Positions 1 through 8,366 of a DNA stretch of 43,984 nucleotides are shown here, piece by piece. Position 1 is the first letter of the stretch. Each line of letters opens with the position of its first letter. The notes below the pieces were generated by a model. That model saw only the letters and a list, made by a program, of their open reading frames with translations. It was not told where the DNA came from and made no database searches. A program made the translations under genes and the position numbers. The stretch comes from Syntrophorhabdus sp. PtaB.Bin027. Lineage in GTDB: Bacteria; Desulfobacterota; Syntrophorhabdia; Syntrophorhabdales; Syntrophorhabdaceae. Location of the stretch: assembly GCA_002067585.1 (NCBI GenBank), contig MVQO01000164.1, positions 1-43,984 of the forward strand. The letters run 5' to 3'.

Positions 1-1
1 G

Positions 2-994
2 GCTACACGCAACATGATAAAGGCCGAGGAAATTGCCATGATGAAGCACAATGTCATTTTTGTGAACTGTGCGCGTGGGGGAATAGTAAATGAAGCCGAT
101 CTTTACGATGCCCTAAAGACCGGTAAAGTTTTTGCAGCGGGAGTTGATGTTTGGGAAAAAGAACCGCCACAGAGTACCAGACTCCTTGAACTTGAAAATG
201 CATTTGCAACACCACATATTGGGGCTAACACCATGGAAGGACAGGAGGCAGTGGCGCTTATTATCTGCAATCAGGTGGCAAATGCGCTTCATGGAAGGCC
301 CTATGAAAATGCTGTAAACATACCGTTTATGCTTTCTCAGCTTCCCGAGAATATGCAGCTCTATTTTAATCTTGTTGAGAAAATGGGAAAACTTGCCGCA
401 CAGATGGTTAAAGGAAGGCCTGAACTCATCAGGGTTGTTATGGTTGGGAAAACCTTCGAAGAAGATTTGTGTGAGAGGAAGTTTGATGTGCCTTTTAGCT
501 ACCAGCCTTTCACTATTGCAGGGGTTAAAGGGTTCCTTGCCGAAAACCTCAAAGAGACTGTCACCTTTATCAATGCACCTTATTTTGCAAAAGACAGAAA
601 TATTGTCGTGGAAGAGGCAAAAACTGATCAATTCGACAAGTTCAATGATCTTGTACTTCTTGTTATCAGGACAGATACTGAGGAGAGAAGCTTTGCCGGC
701 ACAGTTTTTCCTGACAAGTTGGGTAGAATAGTACTCCTTGACCGGTTTCACCTTGACATGATTCCAGAAGGAACCTTTCTCCATTTTAAGATATTTGACA
801 GGCCCGGTATTATTGGCAAGGTAGGAACAATTCTTGGAAATCACAAGATCAACATCGCAGGGTTTGGAGTCTCCCGTCAAAAATCGGGTGAAGAGGTGGC
901 CTTTGTTTCTGTGGATGATCCGATTAGTAAAGATGTGCTCAATGAAATTTTGAGAATTGACGGCATGATTGAGGCAAGCGTCTTACAGCTGTAA
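2..994 (+). CDS. serA: D-3-phosphoglycerate dehydrogenase, 5'-truncated by the window edge
   Basis: This is the C-terminal 330 residues of a phosphoglycerate dehydrogenase, the NAD-dependent enzyme that opens serine synthesis from 3-phosphoglycerate. The reading frame is open to the first base of the window, so the ATG at 14 is internal and the N-terminal substrate domain lies outside. Visible are the end of the NAD-binding domain with the NCARGGIVNE segment, the PHIGANT segment carrying the catalytic His, a middle allosteric-type domain, and a C-terminal ACT domain (from about FLHFKIFDRPGIIGK) that in this family binds serine for feedback control. This is the long PGDH type with an intervening domain. 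The following 214 bases hold no gene. Confidence 0.93.
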   Translation, partial: ATRNMIKAEEIAMMKHNVIFVNCARGGIVNEADLYDALKTGKVFAAGVDVWEKEPPQSTRLLELENAFATPHIGANTMEGQEAVALIICNQVANALHGRPYENAVNIPFMLSQLPENMQLYFNLVEKMGKLAAQMVKGRPELIRVVMVGKTFEEDLCERKFDVPFSYQPFTIAGVKGFLAENLKETVTFINAPYFAKDRNIVVEEAKTDQFDKFNDLVLLVIRTDTEERSFAGTVFPDKLGRIVLLDRFHLDMIPEGTFLHFKIFDRPGIIGKVGTILGNHKINIAGFGVSRQKSGEEVAFVSVDDPISKDVLNEILRIDGMIEASVLQL

Positions 995-1173
995 AAACCG
1001 TTTACATTATAGTCCCTGTATCCCTGGACAACAGTATAGGGTGATTTGTATTACGTATATCGTAAGATATAAAAACCTCTGTCTGTATGTTGTGGGCTGA
1101 CGAAATACCACCGGCTACATACGAAGTACACTTATGAAAAAAATTCACTGTACGTTGTATGGCTTCTCCACAC

Positions 1174-1202
1174 TTTCAAAAAAAATAGATATGTATTAAA
1201 AT
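1174..1202 (+). promoter_or_regulatory. Candidate promoter of ftsH
   Basis: TTTCAA at 1174-1179 and TAAAAT at 1197-1202 are separated by 17 bases. The TAAAAT ends 6 bases before the ftsH ATG at 1209, and no Shine-Dalgarno sequence lies between. If this is the real promoter, transcription would begin at or next to the start codon, giving a leaderless mRNA. This is inferred from spacing alone. Confidence 0.35.
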
Positions 1203-1208
1203 ACTTTC

Positions 1209-3104
1209 ATGCCACGGAAAAGGAAAGAACCTCAGAAGTCAAAAAATATTTTTCTTGAACTAAAAGATAAGACGAAACTCAAAGATAAGAAAACCAAGAA
1301 CTTTACCTTCCTTTATTTTATTCTTGCCTTTGTTGCTATGATTGCAATCAATAGCTACCTTTTCAAGTCAGAGGTTAAGAATATCCCTTATAGTGAATTT
1401 AAAGAACTCATCACAAAAGGGAAAATAAGCGACCTGATAATAGACACAGATACTATACAGGGGACTCTTACCCTTGATGATGGGAAGAAAACAAAGTTCC
1501 TAACCAGCAGAGTAGAGGACCCTGATCTTGTAAAGGATTTGCAAAAAAACAACATAAAATTTGCTGGTTATTACGAAAACAAAATTTTTAAAGCTATTAT
1601 CTCATGGGTGCTTCCGTTTGCGATCATCTTTCTCATCTGGAACCTTCTCATGCGGAGAATGGGCGGTGCACCGTCGAGCGTACTCAATTTCGGTAAAAGC
1701 CGTGGCAAGATTTATGGTGAAGATGAAATAAAGATCACCTTTCAGGATGTGGCAGGTGTCGATGAGGCAAAGGAAGAATTGCAGGAGATTATTGAGTACC
1801 TGAGAACACCACAGAAATTTATGACACTGGGGGGGAAGATTCCCAAGGGTATACTCCTCGTTGGTCCTCCTGGAACAGGGAAGACGCTTCTTGCCAAGGC
1901 TGTGGCAGGAGAGGCAAAGGTACCCTTTTTTAGTATGAGTGGTTCCGATTTTGTTGAGATGTTTGTTGGGGTTGGCGCATCCAGGGTTCGAGACCTTTTT
2001 GCTCAGGCACAGGAAAAGGCGCCCTGCATCATTTTTATCGATGAGCTTGATGCATTGGGAAAAGCGAGGGGCATGAATCCCATGTCTTCCCATGATGAGA
2101 GGGAACAGACGTTAAATCAACTGCTCTCTGAAATGGATGGATTTGACACAAAGGCCGGTGTGATCATTATGGCTGCCACAAACAGGCCGGAGATTCTGGA
2201 CCCAGCCCTTTTGCGGGCCGGAAGATTTGACAGGCATATCCTTGTTGACCGACCGGACATAAAAGGGAGAGAAGAGATCCTGAAAGTGCACATCAAGGGC
2301 GTAAAGCTTGCTGAAGAGGTTGACCTCAAAGTTGTTGCGGCTCGTACACCTGGATTTGTAGGGGCCGATCTCGCAAATCTTGTGAATGAATCAGCCCTTC
2401 TTGCAGCGAGAAAGGGCAAGACGTCAGTGGGTATGGAAGAGTTCGAAGAGGCCATAGACAGGGTGATTGCAGGGCTTGAGAAAAAAACACGGGTTATGAA
2501 CAAAAAAGAAAAAGAGATTGTGGCATTCCACGAAACCGGACATGCCCTTATGGCAGAATTTCTCGAGACCACGGATCCTGTCCACAAGATTTCCATTATC
2601 CCCCGTGGCATATCTGCCCTCGGTTATACATTACAACTTCCCACAGAAGACCGGTATCTTATGACTGAAAAAGAACTTCGTGACCGGCTTTGTGTTCTCC
2701 TCGGAGGGAGGGTGGCAGAGGAGATTATCTTTGGAGAGGTCTCAACAGGAGCCCATAATGATCTTGGCCGTGCAACTGACATTGCAAGATCAATGGTGAA
2801 AGAATATGGTATGAGCAAAAAACTGGGATACGTTACCTTTGAACGTGAGAGAAAACCGCTTTTTATTGAGCTAGGCACATCATTCAGTGGTGTCAAAGAT
2901 TATAGCGAAGAAACGGCACGCGAAATTGATGATGAAATTAAGATGATCGTTGAAGAGGCCCGAGAAAAGGTTCGGACTTTGTTGGGTGGCAAGAAAGCTC
3001 TCCTTGAAAAGGTGGCCACAACGCTTCTTGAAAAAGAGACTATTGAAGGTGAAGAGTTGCGAGAACTGATTAGCAATCATTCGGCAGGCCATGAAACCAA
3101 GTAA
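1209..3104 (+). CDS. ftsH: ATP-dependent zinc metalloprotease FtsH
   Basis: A membrane-bound AAA+ protease that extracts and degrades membrane and short-lived cytosolic proteins as a hexamer. The 631 residues show a basic N-terminal tail, a first membrane helix at about 33-52, a periplasmic loop, and a second helix at about 130-148. The AAA domain carries Walker A GPPGTGKT (about 219-226), Walker [10 protein letters not shown] and the second region of homology around LLRAGRFDR. The M41 peptidase domain has the zinc motif HETGH at 441-445 and the downstream NDLGRATD segment that supplies the third, acidic ligand. Walker B reads DELDALGK where DEIDAVGR is usual, a mild variation. No Shine-Dalgarno precedes the ATG. 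Its 3' end overlaps the next gene by 14 bases. Length and domain order are normal for the family. Confidence 0.97.
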   Translation: MPRKRKEPQKSKNIFLELKDKTKLKDKKTKNFTFLYFILAFVAMIAINSYLFKSEVKNIPYSEFKELITKGKISDLIIDTDTIQGTLTLDDGKKTKFLTSRVEDPDLVKDLQKNNIKFAGYYENKIFKAIISWVLPFAIIFLIWNLLMRRMGGAPSSVLNFGKSRGKIYGEDEIKITFQDVAGVDEAKEELQEIIEYLRTPQKFMTLGGKIPKGILLVGPPGTGKTLLAKAVAGEAKVPFFSMSGSDFVEMFVGVGASRVRDLFAQAQEKAPCIIFIDELDALGKARGMNPMSSHDEREQTLNQLLSEMDGFDTKAGVIIMAATNRPEILDPALLRAGRFDRHILVDRPDIKGREEILKVHIKGVKLAEEVDLKVVAARTPGFVGADLANLVNESALLAARKGKTSVGMEEFEEAIDRVIAGLEKKTRVMNKKEKEIVAFHETGHALMAEFLETTDPVHKISIIPRGISALGYTLQLPTEDRYLMTEKELRDRLCVLLGGRVAEEIIFGEVSTGAHNDLGRATDIARSMVKEYGMSKKLGYVTFERERKPLFIELGTSFSGVKDYSEETAREIDDEIKMIVEEAREKVRTLLGGKKALLEKVATTLLEKETIEGEELRELISNHSAGHETK

Positions 3105-3981
3105 TCTAGAAAAGAAACAAATAGATCTTATTAACGAATCCCTGTGTGTTTATACCAAGTGCATGCATTGCAAAGACCTTTATATGAAAGGAATGCTTTG
3201 TTTTGGAGACGTCGAGGAATTTGTTGACGATCGCGGTAGAAGTTGCCTTTTTCGTCTGAAGGAGATGTGCCATGAACTTTTCAGAAACTCTGATGCAGCC
3301 ACGTACAGAGAAAAGCTTTATGATATGACAGTGGGGTATATCTTTCATCAGGCAATGATTTTAAGAGAAAACCTCTACCAACTTGAGTACTATAAACCAA
3401 AGTGTGATATCGATACAAATGAGCTTACCATTCGGGAAAAAAAGATTTTTCTCGAAATGGAGTTTTTGGTTAAGAAAACAGAAAGAAAGTTGAAGCAAGG
3501 TTTCAAAGAAACGAAGCTTCTCCTCAAGGAGCTCGTGGAACAGCTTAAGGACTTAATAAAGCTATACAAAGACAATTATTTACTGCCCCGTTTTTTGTTT
3601 GAACATGAAAAAACACTCACTATGATATATGGAAAAAGAAACTTTAACCAACTGCTTAACGATCTTTACAAGGATGGTAGAAGGTTGTTGATGTTCAATG
3701 CAGCTCAAAGTTATCTTGAAAGTGAATACTATGAGATCGCAAGGAACATTTTTCAGAAAGTGACAGATCTTGATGCCTCAAACAGATTGGCCCACTTTTT
3801 GTTTATGTATGCTTCAGCATTCCATTTTTTTTACAAGAATCATTTTTTAAGGGCCTATCGGTATGTTGAAAATGCAATGGGTTTTGATTTGAACGATAAC
3901 GACAAGGCCCCATATTTAACAGCTTTAACAAAGCTTGAGAATGAAATTAAAAAGGATATGACGCGATCTCGACGGCCATGA
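3091..3981 (+). CDS. Hypothetical alpha-helical, TPR-like protein
   Basis: A 296-residue soluble protein whose start overlaps the end of ftsH by 14 bases, so it is probably translationally coupled to it. I do not recognise a named family. The N-terminus has clustered cysteines (CVYTKCMHCK and a further Cys near residue 34) that could bind a metal. The middle (about 110-160) is a charged, coiled-coil-like stretch rich in Lys and Glu. The C-terminal part (about 200-285) reads like two tetratricopeptide-type helical pairs, with ESEYYEIARNIFQKVTDLDA and RAYRYVENAMGFDLND resembling TPR helices. There is no signal peptide or membrane segment. Its place between ftsH and tilS suggests a housekeeping or protein-quality role, but that is context only. 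Confidence 0.75.
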   Translation: MKPSNLEKKQIDLINESLCVYTKCMHCKDLYMKGMLCFGDVEEFVDDRGRSCLFRLKEMCHELFRNSDAATYREKLYDMTVGYIFHQAMILRENLYQLEYYKPKCDIDTNELTIREKKIFLEMEFLVKKTERKLKQGFKETKLLLKELVEQLKDLIKLYKDNYLLPRFLFEHEKTLTMIYGKRNFNQLLNDLYKDGRRLLMFNAAQSYLESEYYEIARNIFQKVTDLDASNRLAHFLFMYASAFHFFYKNHFLRAYRYVENAMGFDLNDNDKAPYLTALTKLENEIKKDMTRSRRP

Positions 3982-3996
3982 GGAGGATAGCAAGAA

Positions 3997-4221
3997 ATGC
4001 CAATTTATGAATTTAAATGTGAAAAATGTGGAAATGAATTTGAAATGCTTGTTTTCAAAGATGATGAACCGACTTGCCCTTTATGCGGCAATACGAAGCC
4101 CACGAAAAAGATGTCTTCTTTTGGATTCTCAGTGGGGTTCAAATTCAAATCATCTTCAACAGGTTCATCAGGCACGAGCTGCGCAACCTGTAATTCCACA
4201 GATTGTTCATCGTGTCATTGA
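3997..4221 (+). CDS. FmdB-family small zinc ribbon protein
   Basis: A 74-residue protein beginning [16 protein letters not shown], the signature start of the FmdB/CxxC_CxxC_SSSS regulatory family. Two CxxC knuckles (CEKC and CPLC) form the presumed zinc ribbon. A serine/glycine-rich middle and a C-terminal [12 protein letters not shown] tail add further cysteines. A strong Shine-Dalgarno (aggagg) lies 10 bases before the ATG, overlapping the end of the upstream gene. The biochemical function of the family is not established; the name comes from a putative regulator of an amidase/formamidase gene. It is co-directional with the ftsH-tilS group. Confidence 0.9.
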   Translation: MPIYEFKCEKCGNEFEMLVFKDDEPTCPLCGNTKPTKKMSSFGFSVGFKFKSSSTGSSGTSCATCNSTDCSSCH

Positions 4222-4302
4222 TCCCGCACTGAAAAAAATACTCCGTTTTCTTGGTCACAGGTTTTATATTGCAACCAAGAAACCAAACCCATAACTCCTG
4301 AC

Positions 4303-5709
4303 TTGGAGCCGAGAACCCACGAAGTGGACGACCTCGTAAAAAAAACAAAAGATATTATTAGGCGAGAAGGACTTATTGCCAAGGGAGATAAAGTCCTTGT
4401 GGCTTGCTCCGGAGGAATTGACTCGATTACACTCCTTTTTGTCCTTCGTGAAATTGGCCATGAACTGCCCATCAGGTTGGGCGTTGCCCACGTAAACCAC
4501 CTGTTAAGGGGTTTAGAGTCTGATAGGGATGAAGACTTTGTGAGAGGGCTGGCTGACAGGTTCTCAATACCTTGCTATGTTAAAAAGATTAACGTTTCTT
4601 ATGAAGCCAGGAAGTCTGGTAAGTCCATACAGCACGCTGGGAGGGACATTCGATACTGTTTTTTTGATGAAATAGCAGATGCACTCCATTTTGACAAAAT
4701 AGCCATAGGCCATACCCTCGATGACCAGGTTGAAACGTTTCTTCTACGGATCGTGAAAGGAACCGGCATTCGGGGCCTCTCATCAATTCCAATAATGCGT
4801 GGAAGAATTATCAGGCCCTTTCTCACCACCTATCGCTCAACCATCGAGGAATACACCAAAACGAGAGGTATACCATTTGTAAAAGATTCTTCAAACGAAA
4901 AAAACCAGTACGAGAGAAATTTTGTCAGAAGAGTGATTATTCCGGCAATGGAAAAGCTAAACCCTGCTGTGAAGAATAAGATCGTTGCTCTGCTTAAAGA
5001 CATGACTGCGGTGAATATCTTTTTCGAGCATGAGGCTAATGTGTTTATTAACGAGAAAAAAAGTTATGAAAATGATGACATAACCATCGATGCGGAAAGC
5101 ATGCAAGGGCTTGACGAGGAGGTGAGATACAGGGTGCTTTTTAGCCTGTTTCAAGAGCTTGAACCCTCTTTTCTCCCCCTTCGGGAACATGTCCGCCTTG
5201 TTGGCAAGATTCTAAAGGGGAAAGGGCCTAATCTTTTGGCAACATTTCCAAAAGGAATCCATGTAAAGAAGACATACGGAAAGATTACCTTTACAAAGAA
5301 GAGGGAGGCTTTGCCAGTGGAAGGGCATTACAGAGTCTCCACCGGGAGAAACATCATAGAATCACTGGGGCTCACCCTCGAGGTGAATGAGATAGATGAG
5401 ATGGATGAACAGTCAGGCCCCATACCCATAGCCCTGAACATCGCTTATTTCGACCTTGAAAAGCTCGGTGGCTTATCCGTAAGAACTTTTAAGGCAGGGG
5501 ACAGATTTGTGCCTTTTGGCATGAGTCAAGAGGTAAAAATTAAAGACTTCTTTATAGGGAGAAAGATTCCAAAAGAAAAAAGAAGACGTGTGCCACTCCT
5601 TCTCTCCAACCATGATATCATTTGGGTAGTAGGATATCGCATAGATGAAAGATATAAAGTCACAAAAGAAACCAATCACGTTATGAAGGTAATTGCTCAT
5701 TTTAATTGA
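4303..5709 (+). CDS. tilS: tRNA(Ile)-lysidine synthase
   Basis: TilS ligates lysine to C34 of the CAU-anticodon tRNA-Ile2 using ATP, which switches the tRNA from Met to Ile identity. The PP-loop motif SGGIDS lies in VLVACSGGIDSITLLFVL near residue 35-40, followed by the N-type ATPase fold including GHTLDDQVETFLLRIVKGTG. The C-terminal TilS domain is recognisable from LSVRTFKAGDRFVPFG to the end. The length (468 residues) suits the two-domain form. The start is uncertain: TTG at 4303 is the most upstream choice, but GTG at 4324 fits where family homology begins (DLVKKTKDII); neither has a good ribosome binding site. In many bacteria tilS sits directly upstream of ftsH; here the order is reversed and two small genes intervene. 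Confidence 0.95.
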   Translation: MEPRTHEVDDLVKKTKDIIRREGLIAKGDKVLVACSGGIDSITLLFVLREIGHELPIRLGVAHVNHLLRGLESDRDEDFVRGLADRFSIPCYVKKINVSYEARKSGKSIQHAGRDIRYCFFDEIADALHFDKIAIGHTLDDQVETFLLRIVKGTGIRGLSSIPIMRGRIIRPFLTTYRSTIEEYTKTRGIPFVKDSSNEKNQYERNFVRRVIIPAMEKLNPAVKNKIVALLKDMTAVNIFFEHEANVFINEKKSYENDDITIDAESMQGLDEEVRYRVLFSLFQELEPSFLPLREHVRLVGKILKGKGPNLLATFPKGIHVKKTYGKITFTKKREALPVEGHYRVSTGRNIIESLGLTLEVNEIDEMDEQSGPIPIALNIAYFDLEKLGGLSVRTFKAGDRFVPFGMSQEVKIKDFFIGRKIPKEKRRRVPLLLSNHDIIWVVGYRIDERYKVTKETNHVMKVIAHFN

Positions 5710-5783
5710 CAATAAACAGAAAGATAAGGTAAACACTATTTTCACAAGCCCAATAGTACATCGTTAATGCTTTTGAGAAATAG

Positions 5784-5828
5784 TTCACGGTAAGAGACTC
5801 ATTGTTGCTATTTACTGCGAACCGTGAA
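5784..5828. repeat. Inverted repeat upstream of the PK-C-like gene
   Basis: TTCACGGT at 5784-5791 is exactly mirrored by ACCGTGAA at 5821-5828 across a 29-base loop, in the gap between tilS and the next gene. It ends 27 bases before the next start codon, so it could be a terminator remnant, a leader structure or a dispersed intergenic repeat. There is no T-tract. Confidence 0.4.
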
Positions 5829-5855
5829 TCATCATCAATGAATGGGGGTTTCATT

Positions 5856-6410
5856 ATGTACTTTGAAAAAGCTGGTATTGAGAATACTGATGTGACATTG
5901 AAGACTGCTTTTAATCATGCAGCAAACAAAGGAATCAAAGACATCGTTGTAGCATCCACAACAGGTTATACAGCCGAAAGGATTCTTCAGATTCCCGGTA
6001 GAGAGGCTTTTAACATTGTAGTGGTGACCCACAACACTGGTTTCAAGGAAGAAGGTGTCCAGAGTTTTCCAGTTGACCTCAGACAGAGACTGATAGAGCA
6101 TGGCATCAGGATCCACACTGGTACTATGGTACTGAGGGGCCTGGGGACTGCCATCAAAGATATGACAGGCGGATATTCTGAACAAGAGCTTATTGCGAAT
6201 ACCCTTCGTATGTTCTCCCAGGGTGTTAAGGTTTGTGTGGAGATTTCTGCAATGGCAGCAGATAGCGGTGTGATTCCTTTTGATGATGTTATTACCATCG
6301 CAGGCACTGGGCGTGGTGCAGATACTGCGTGCCTCATACGGGCTAATTCATCGAATAGATTTTTCAAGATAAGAATAAAAGAAATAATTGCAAAACCAAA
6401 GGAGGCTTAA
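5856..6410 (+). CDS. Stand-alone pyruvate kinase C-terminal (alpha/beta) domain protein
   Basis: A 184-residue protein made only of the fold found at the C-terminus of pyruvate kinase, where it is the allosteric domain. No catalytic barrel is present. The sequence DIVVASTTGYTAERILQI matches the start of that domain, and the C-terminal FDDVITIAGTGRGADTACLIRA region is its closing strand and loop. I chose the ATG at 5856 because gggggt lies 6-7 bases upstream; the frame is open to 5802 but that start has no ribosome site. Its stop is immediately followed by the ATG of the aminotransferase, so the two are coupled. Independent copies of this domain occur in anaerobes and archaea with no assigned function. 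Confidence 0.85.
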   Translation: MYFEKAGIENTDVTLKTAFNHAANKGIKDIVVASTTGYTAERILQIPGREAFNIVVVTHNTGFKEEGVQSFPVDLRQRLIEHGIRIHTGTMVLRGLGTAIKDMTGGYSEQELIANTLRMFSQGVKVCVEISAMAADSGVIPFDDVITIAGTGRGADTACLIRANSSNRFFKIRIKEIIAKPKEA

Positions 6411-7601
6411 ATGCTATCGCGAAGGGCACAGGCGCTTAAACCATCCCCAACTCTGGCCATCAATGCAAAAGAGAAGTTGCTGAGGGCACAGGGATTAGAC
6501 ATAGCAGGGTTCGGGGCAGGTGAACCGGATTTTGATACACCAGAACACATCAAGCAAGCAGCAATAGATGCGGTCAACAAGGGTTTCACCAAATACACAC
6601 CTGTTGCTGGTATTGAGCCCCTGAAGGATGCAATCATCGAAAAATTCAAGAATGATAATGGACTCACATTCAAGCGGGAAGAGGTCATTGTGTCGTGTGG
6701 AGGAAAGCATGGCCTCTACAATCTTTTCCAGGCACTTTTCCAGGAGGGAGATGAGGTAATAATCCTTACGCCATACTGGGTTTCTTATCCTCCCATGGTG
6801 GAGCTTGCCGGAGCAAAGCCTGTCATCGTTGACACAAGGGAAGAGGACGACTACCAGGTCACTGGTGATCTCATCAGGAAATATATAACCAGCAAAACAA
6901 AAGGCATTGTCCTGAATTATCCCTCTAATCCAGTCGGGTCTGTTTATACAGTGGAAAACCTTGTCCAGATTGGAAGACTTGCAGTGGACCACAACCTTTA
7001 TATAATCTCTGATGAGATGTACGAGAAGATTGTCTATGATGGTTACCAGCATACCAGCATTGCTTCCATTGACAGTGCCTTCAGGGAGCGTACTATCATC
7101 TCTAACGGCGTTTCGAAGGCTTATTCTATGACTGGTTGGAGAATAGGGTATACCGTAGGGCAAAAAGAGATAATAGCTGCTATGTCAAACATTCAGAGCC
7201 AGAGTACATCAAACCCGACCTCTATTTCACAGTACGCTGCATTGGCTGCCCTGACAGGCCCCCAGGATTTCATTTCCATGATGGTGGGCGAATTCCAGAA
7301 GAGAAGGGATTTTCTGGTTCGCGAACTCACAAGCATACCTGGGGTTACCTGTTACAACCCCAGGGGTGCATTTTATGTTTTCCCCAACTTTAATGCGTTG
7401 CTCGGTAAAAGATTCAATGAAAGGACAATAGACTCTACTGCTGCACTCACCGAACTCTTGTTAGAGGAATTCCATACCGCAGTTGTCCCCGGAGCTGAGT
7501 TTGGCAAAGAAGGCTATCTGAGACTATCATTCGCCACCTCCATGGATGTTATCAAGAAGGGTGCGGAAAGGATTCAGAAGGCAGTGGCATCGCTTGCATG
7601 A
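6411..7601 (+). CDS. Class I/II PLP-dependent aminotransferase (aspartate aminotransferase-like)
   Basis: A fold-type I aminotransferase of 396 residues, the usual length. The start follows the previous stop without a gap (taaatg) with aaaggagg in the preceding gene. Recognisable blocks are GFGAGEPDFDTPEHIKQAA at the N-terminus, KYTPVAGIEPLK, the NYPSNPVGSVYT cofactor-binding Asn segment, SDEMYEKIVYDG, and the SNGVSKAYSMTGWRIGY segment with the Schiff-base Lys. RLSFATS near the end holds the Arg that binds the substrate carboxylate. The family most often transfers amino groups between aspartate or related substrates and 2-oxoglutarate; the exact substrate cannot be read from sequence. Pairing with the pyruvate-kinase-like domain hints at a keto acid-linked role, which is inference. 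Confidence 0.93.
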   Translation: MLSRRAQALKPSPTLAINAKEKLLRAQGLDIAGFGAGEPDFDTPEHIKQAAIDAVNKGFTKYTPVAGIEPLKDAIIEKFKNDNGLTFKREEVIVSCGGKHGLYNLFQALFQEGDEVIILTPYWVSYPPMVELAGAKPVIVDTREEDDYQVTGDLIRKYITSKTKGIVLNYPSNPVGSVYTVENLVQIGRLAVDHNLYIISDEMYEKIVYDGYQHTSIASIDSAFRERTIISNGVSKAYSMTGWRIGYTVGQKEIIAAMSNIQSQSTSNPTSISQYAALAALTGPQDFISMMVGEFQKRRDFLVRELTSIPGVTCYNPRGAFYVFPNFNALLGKRFNERTIDSTAALTELLLEEFHTAVVPGAEFGKEGYLRLSFATSMDVIKKGAERIQKAVASLA

Positions 7602-7672
7602 GGCAAGAGAAGGGCTCGGCAAGAGGGTATTTTTCTTACCCATATTTTATCACTGATTTTAAAAAAGCTATA

Positions 7673-7701
7673 ATCGGGGCAGGTTTTCATCCTGCTCCGA
7701 T
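7673..7701 (+). terminator. Hairpin after the aminotransferase gene
   Basis: An 11-bp stem with one G-T pair (7673-7683 with 7691-7701) encloses a 7-base loop, TTTTCAT. It lies 71 bases after the aminotransferase stop. There is no clean T-tract after it, so termination efficiency is uncertain. Confidence 0.5.
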
Positions 7702-7749
7702 GATTATTCCGATTTATCCACAATCCTCTTTTTTCAATTCTCGAAATGG

Positions 7750-7755
7750 TATAAT
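7750..7755 (+). promoter_or_regulatory. Candidate -10 element (TATAAT)
   Basis: A perfect TATAAT in the region between the hairpin at 7673-7701 and the small gene at 7871. The matching -35 is poor (TCTTTT at 17-bp spacing). It would give a leader of about 110 bases containing the structured element at 7820-7865. Confidence 0.35.
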
Positions 7756-7819
7756 TAATGTAAGAATCTAAAATAGTTGGCAGCTTTAGATGATTTGATT
7801 TCCTGTAAGTTTTACTGAA

Positions 7820-7865
7820 CCCCCGGCTGGAATGGGTTGAAATACTTACAACTCGGAAGGGGGGG
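7820..7865 (+). promoter_or_regulatory. Structured leader that can hide the ribosome binding site
   Basis: An outer stem pairs CCCCC (7820-7824) with the G-run 7859-7865, and an inner stem pairs GGGTTG (7834-7839) with CAACTC (7849-7854) around a 9-base loop. The G-run is also the likely Shine-Dalgarno, 5 bases before the ATG at 7871, so the fold would block translation. It does not match any riboswitch class I can name. Confidence 0.4.
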
Positions 7866-7870
7866 CTAAT

Positions 7871-8164
7871 ATGATGAATACTAAAAAAACATTCCCATGC
7901 CTATTGCTTATTTTTATCATATTCCTAATATTTTCCGAACAAGGTATAACCGATCAATCCCATGAAATATCAGCGAATTCAAGCACAGGTTGGGCATTTA
8001 TCTATTGCCCCACATACTTTATGTTGTTCCTGCATGAAACGAATCTGTTACAGATAAATAGAATTGCAGTTGGCCATATATTCTTATTGCAAAAATCTAT
8101 TTCTCAGAGCAATGCATCCGTGATTGAATCGAGCCTTAGCCGTATCTTTTTTGGAACGCCATGA
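7871..8164 (+). CDS. Small hypothetical protein with N-terminal membrane/signal segment
   Basis: A 97-residue protein I do not recognise. The first 25 residues are a Lys-containing start followed by a strongly hydrophobic run (LLLIFIIFLIF), consistent with a signal peptide or a single membrane anchor. The remainder is mildly hydrophobic with no motif. Its stop overlaps the start of the next small gene as ATGA, which supports both being translated. A G-rich Shine-Dalgarno lies 5 bases before the start but inside a predicted hairpin. Given its length and lack of homology it may also be a chance frame. Confidence 0.45.
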   Translation: MMNTKKTFPCLLLIFIIFLIFSEQGITDQSHEISANSSTGWAFIYCPTYFMLFLHETNLLQINRIAVGHIFLLQKSISQSNASVIESSLSRIFFGTP

Positions 8165-8355
8165 GACAGGATAACAATGACCAGACACCTTTTTGCGATT
8201 ACCTGAGAGGGTACGGTTACTCTGAGGCGGCAGGTAACTACGATCTTCTTGCAGAAGAATACAATGAATGCCGGTGGCTGTCTGAAGATGATCAGAAAAC
8301 AAGACTAAACAGCATTATTAGGCTCCTGGAGCTTGAGGCGCGGACACTGTTTTAA
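8161..8355 (+). CDS. Small acidic hypothetical protein
   Basis: A 64-residue soluble, acidic protein overlapping the preceding gene by 4 bases (ATGA) and ending 11 bases before the likely nitroreductase start. It has no cysteine cluster or membrane segment beyond a single Cys near each of residues 12 and 38; the body looks helical (ASP/GLU-rich, with SEAAGNYDLLAEEYNE). No family is recognised. The tight packing between two co-directional genes is the main argument that it is real. Confidence 0.5.
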   Translation: MRQDNNDQTPFCDYLRGYGYSEAAGNYDLLAEEYNECRWLSEDDQKTRLNSIIRLLELEARTLF

Positions 8356-8366
8356 AATTGAATCAT

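Noticed and set aside
113..880. Long minus-strand frame of 255 codons inside serA
   Set aside because: It is a shadow of the conserved serA frame and its translation shows no recognisable family or ribosome site.
5802..5855. Upstream start for the pyruvate kinase-like domain protein
   Set aside because: The ATG at 5856 has a proper G-rich Shine-Dalgarno and matches the domain start; the extra 18 residues look like translated leader.
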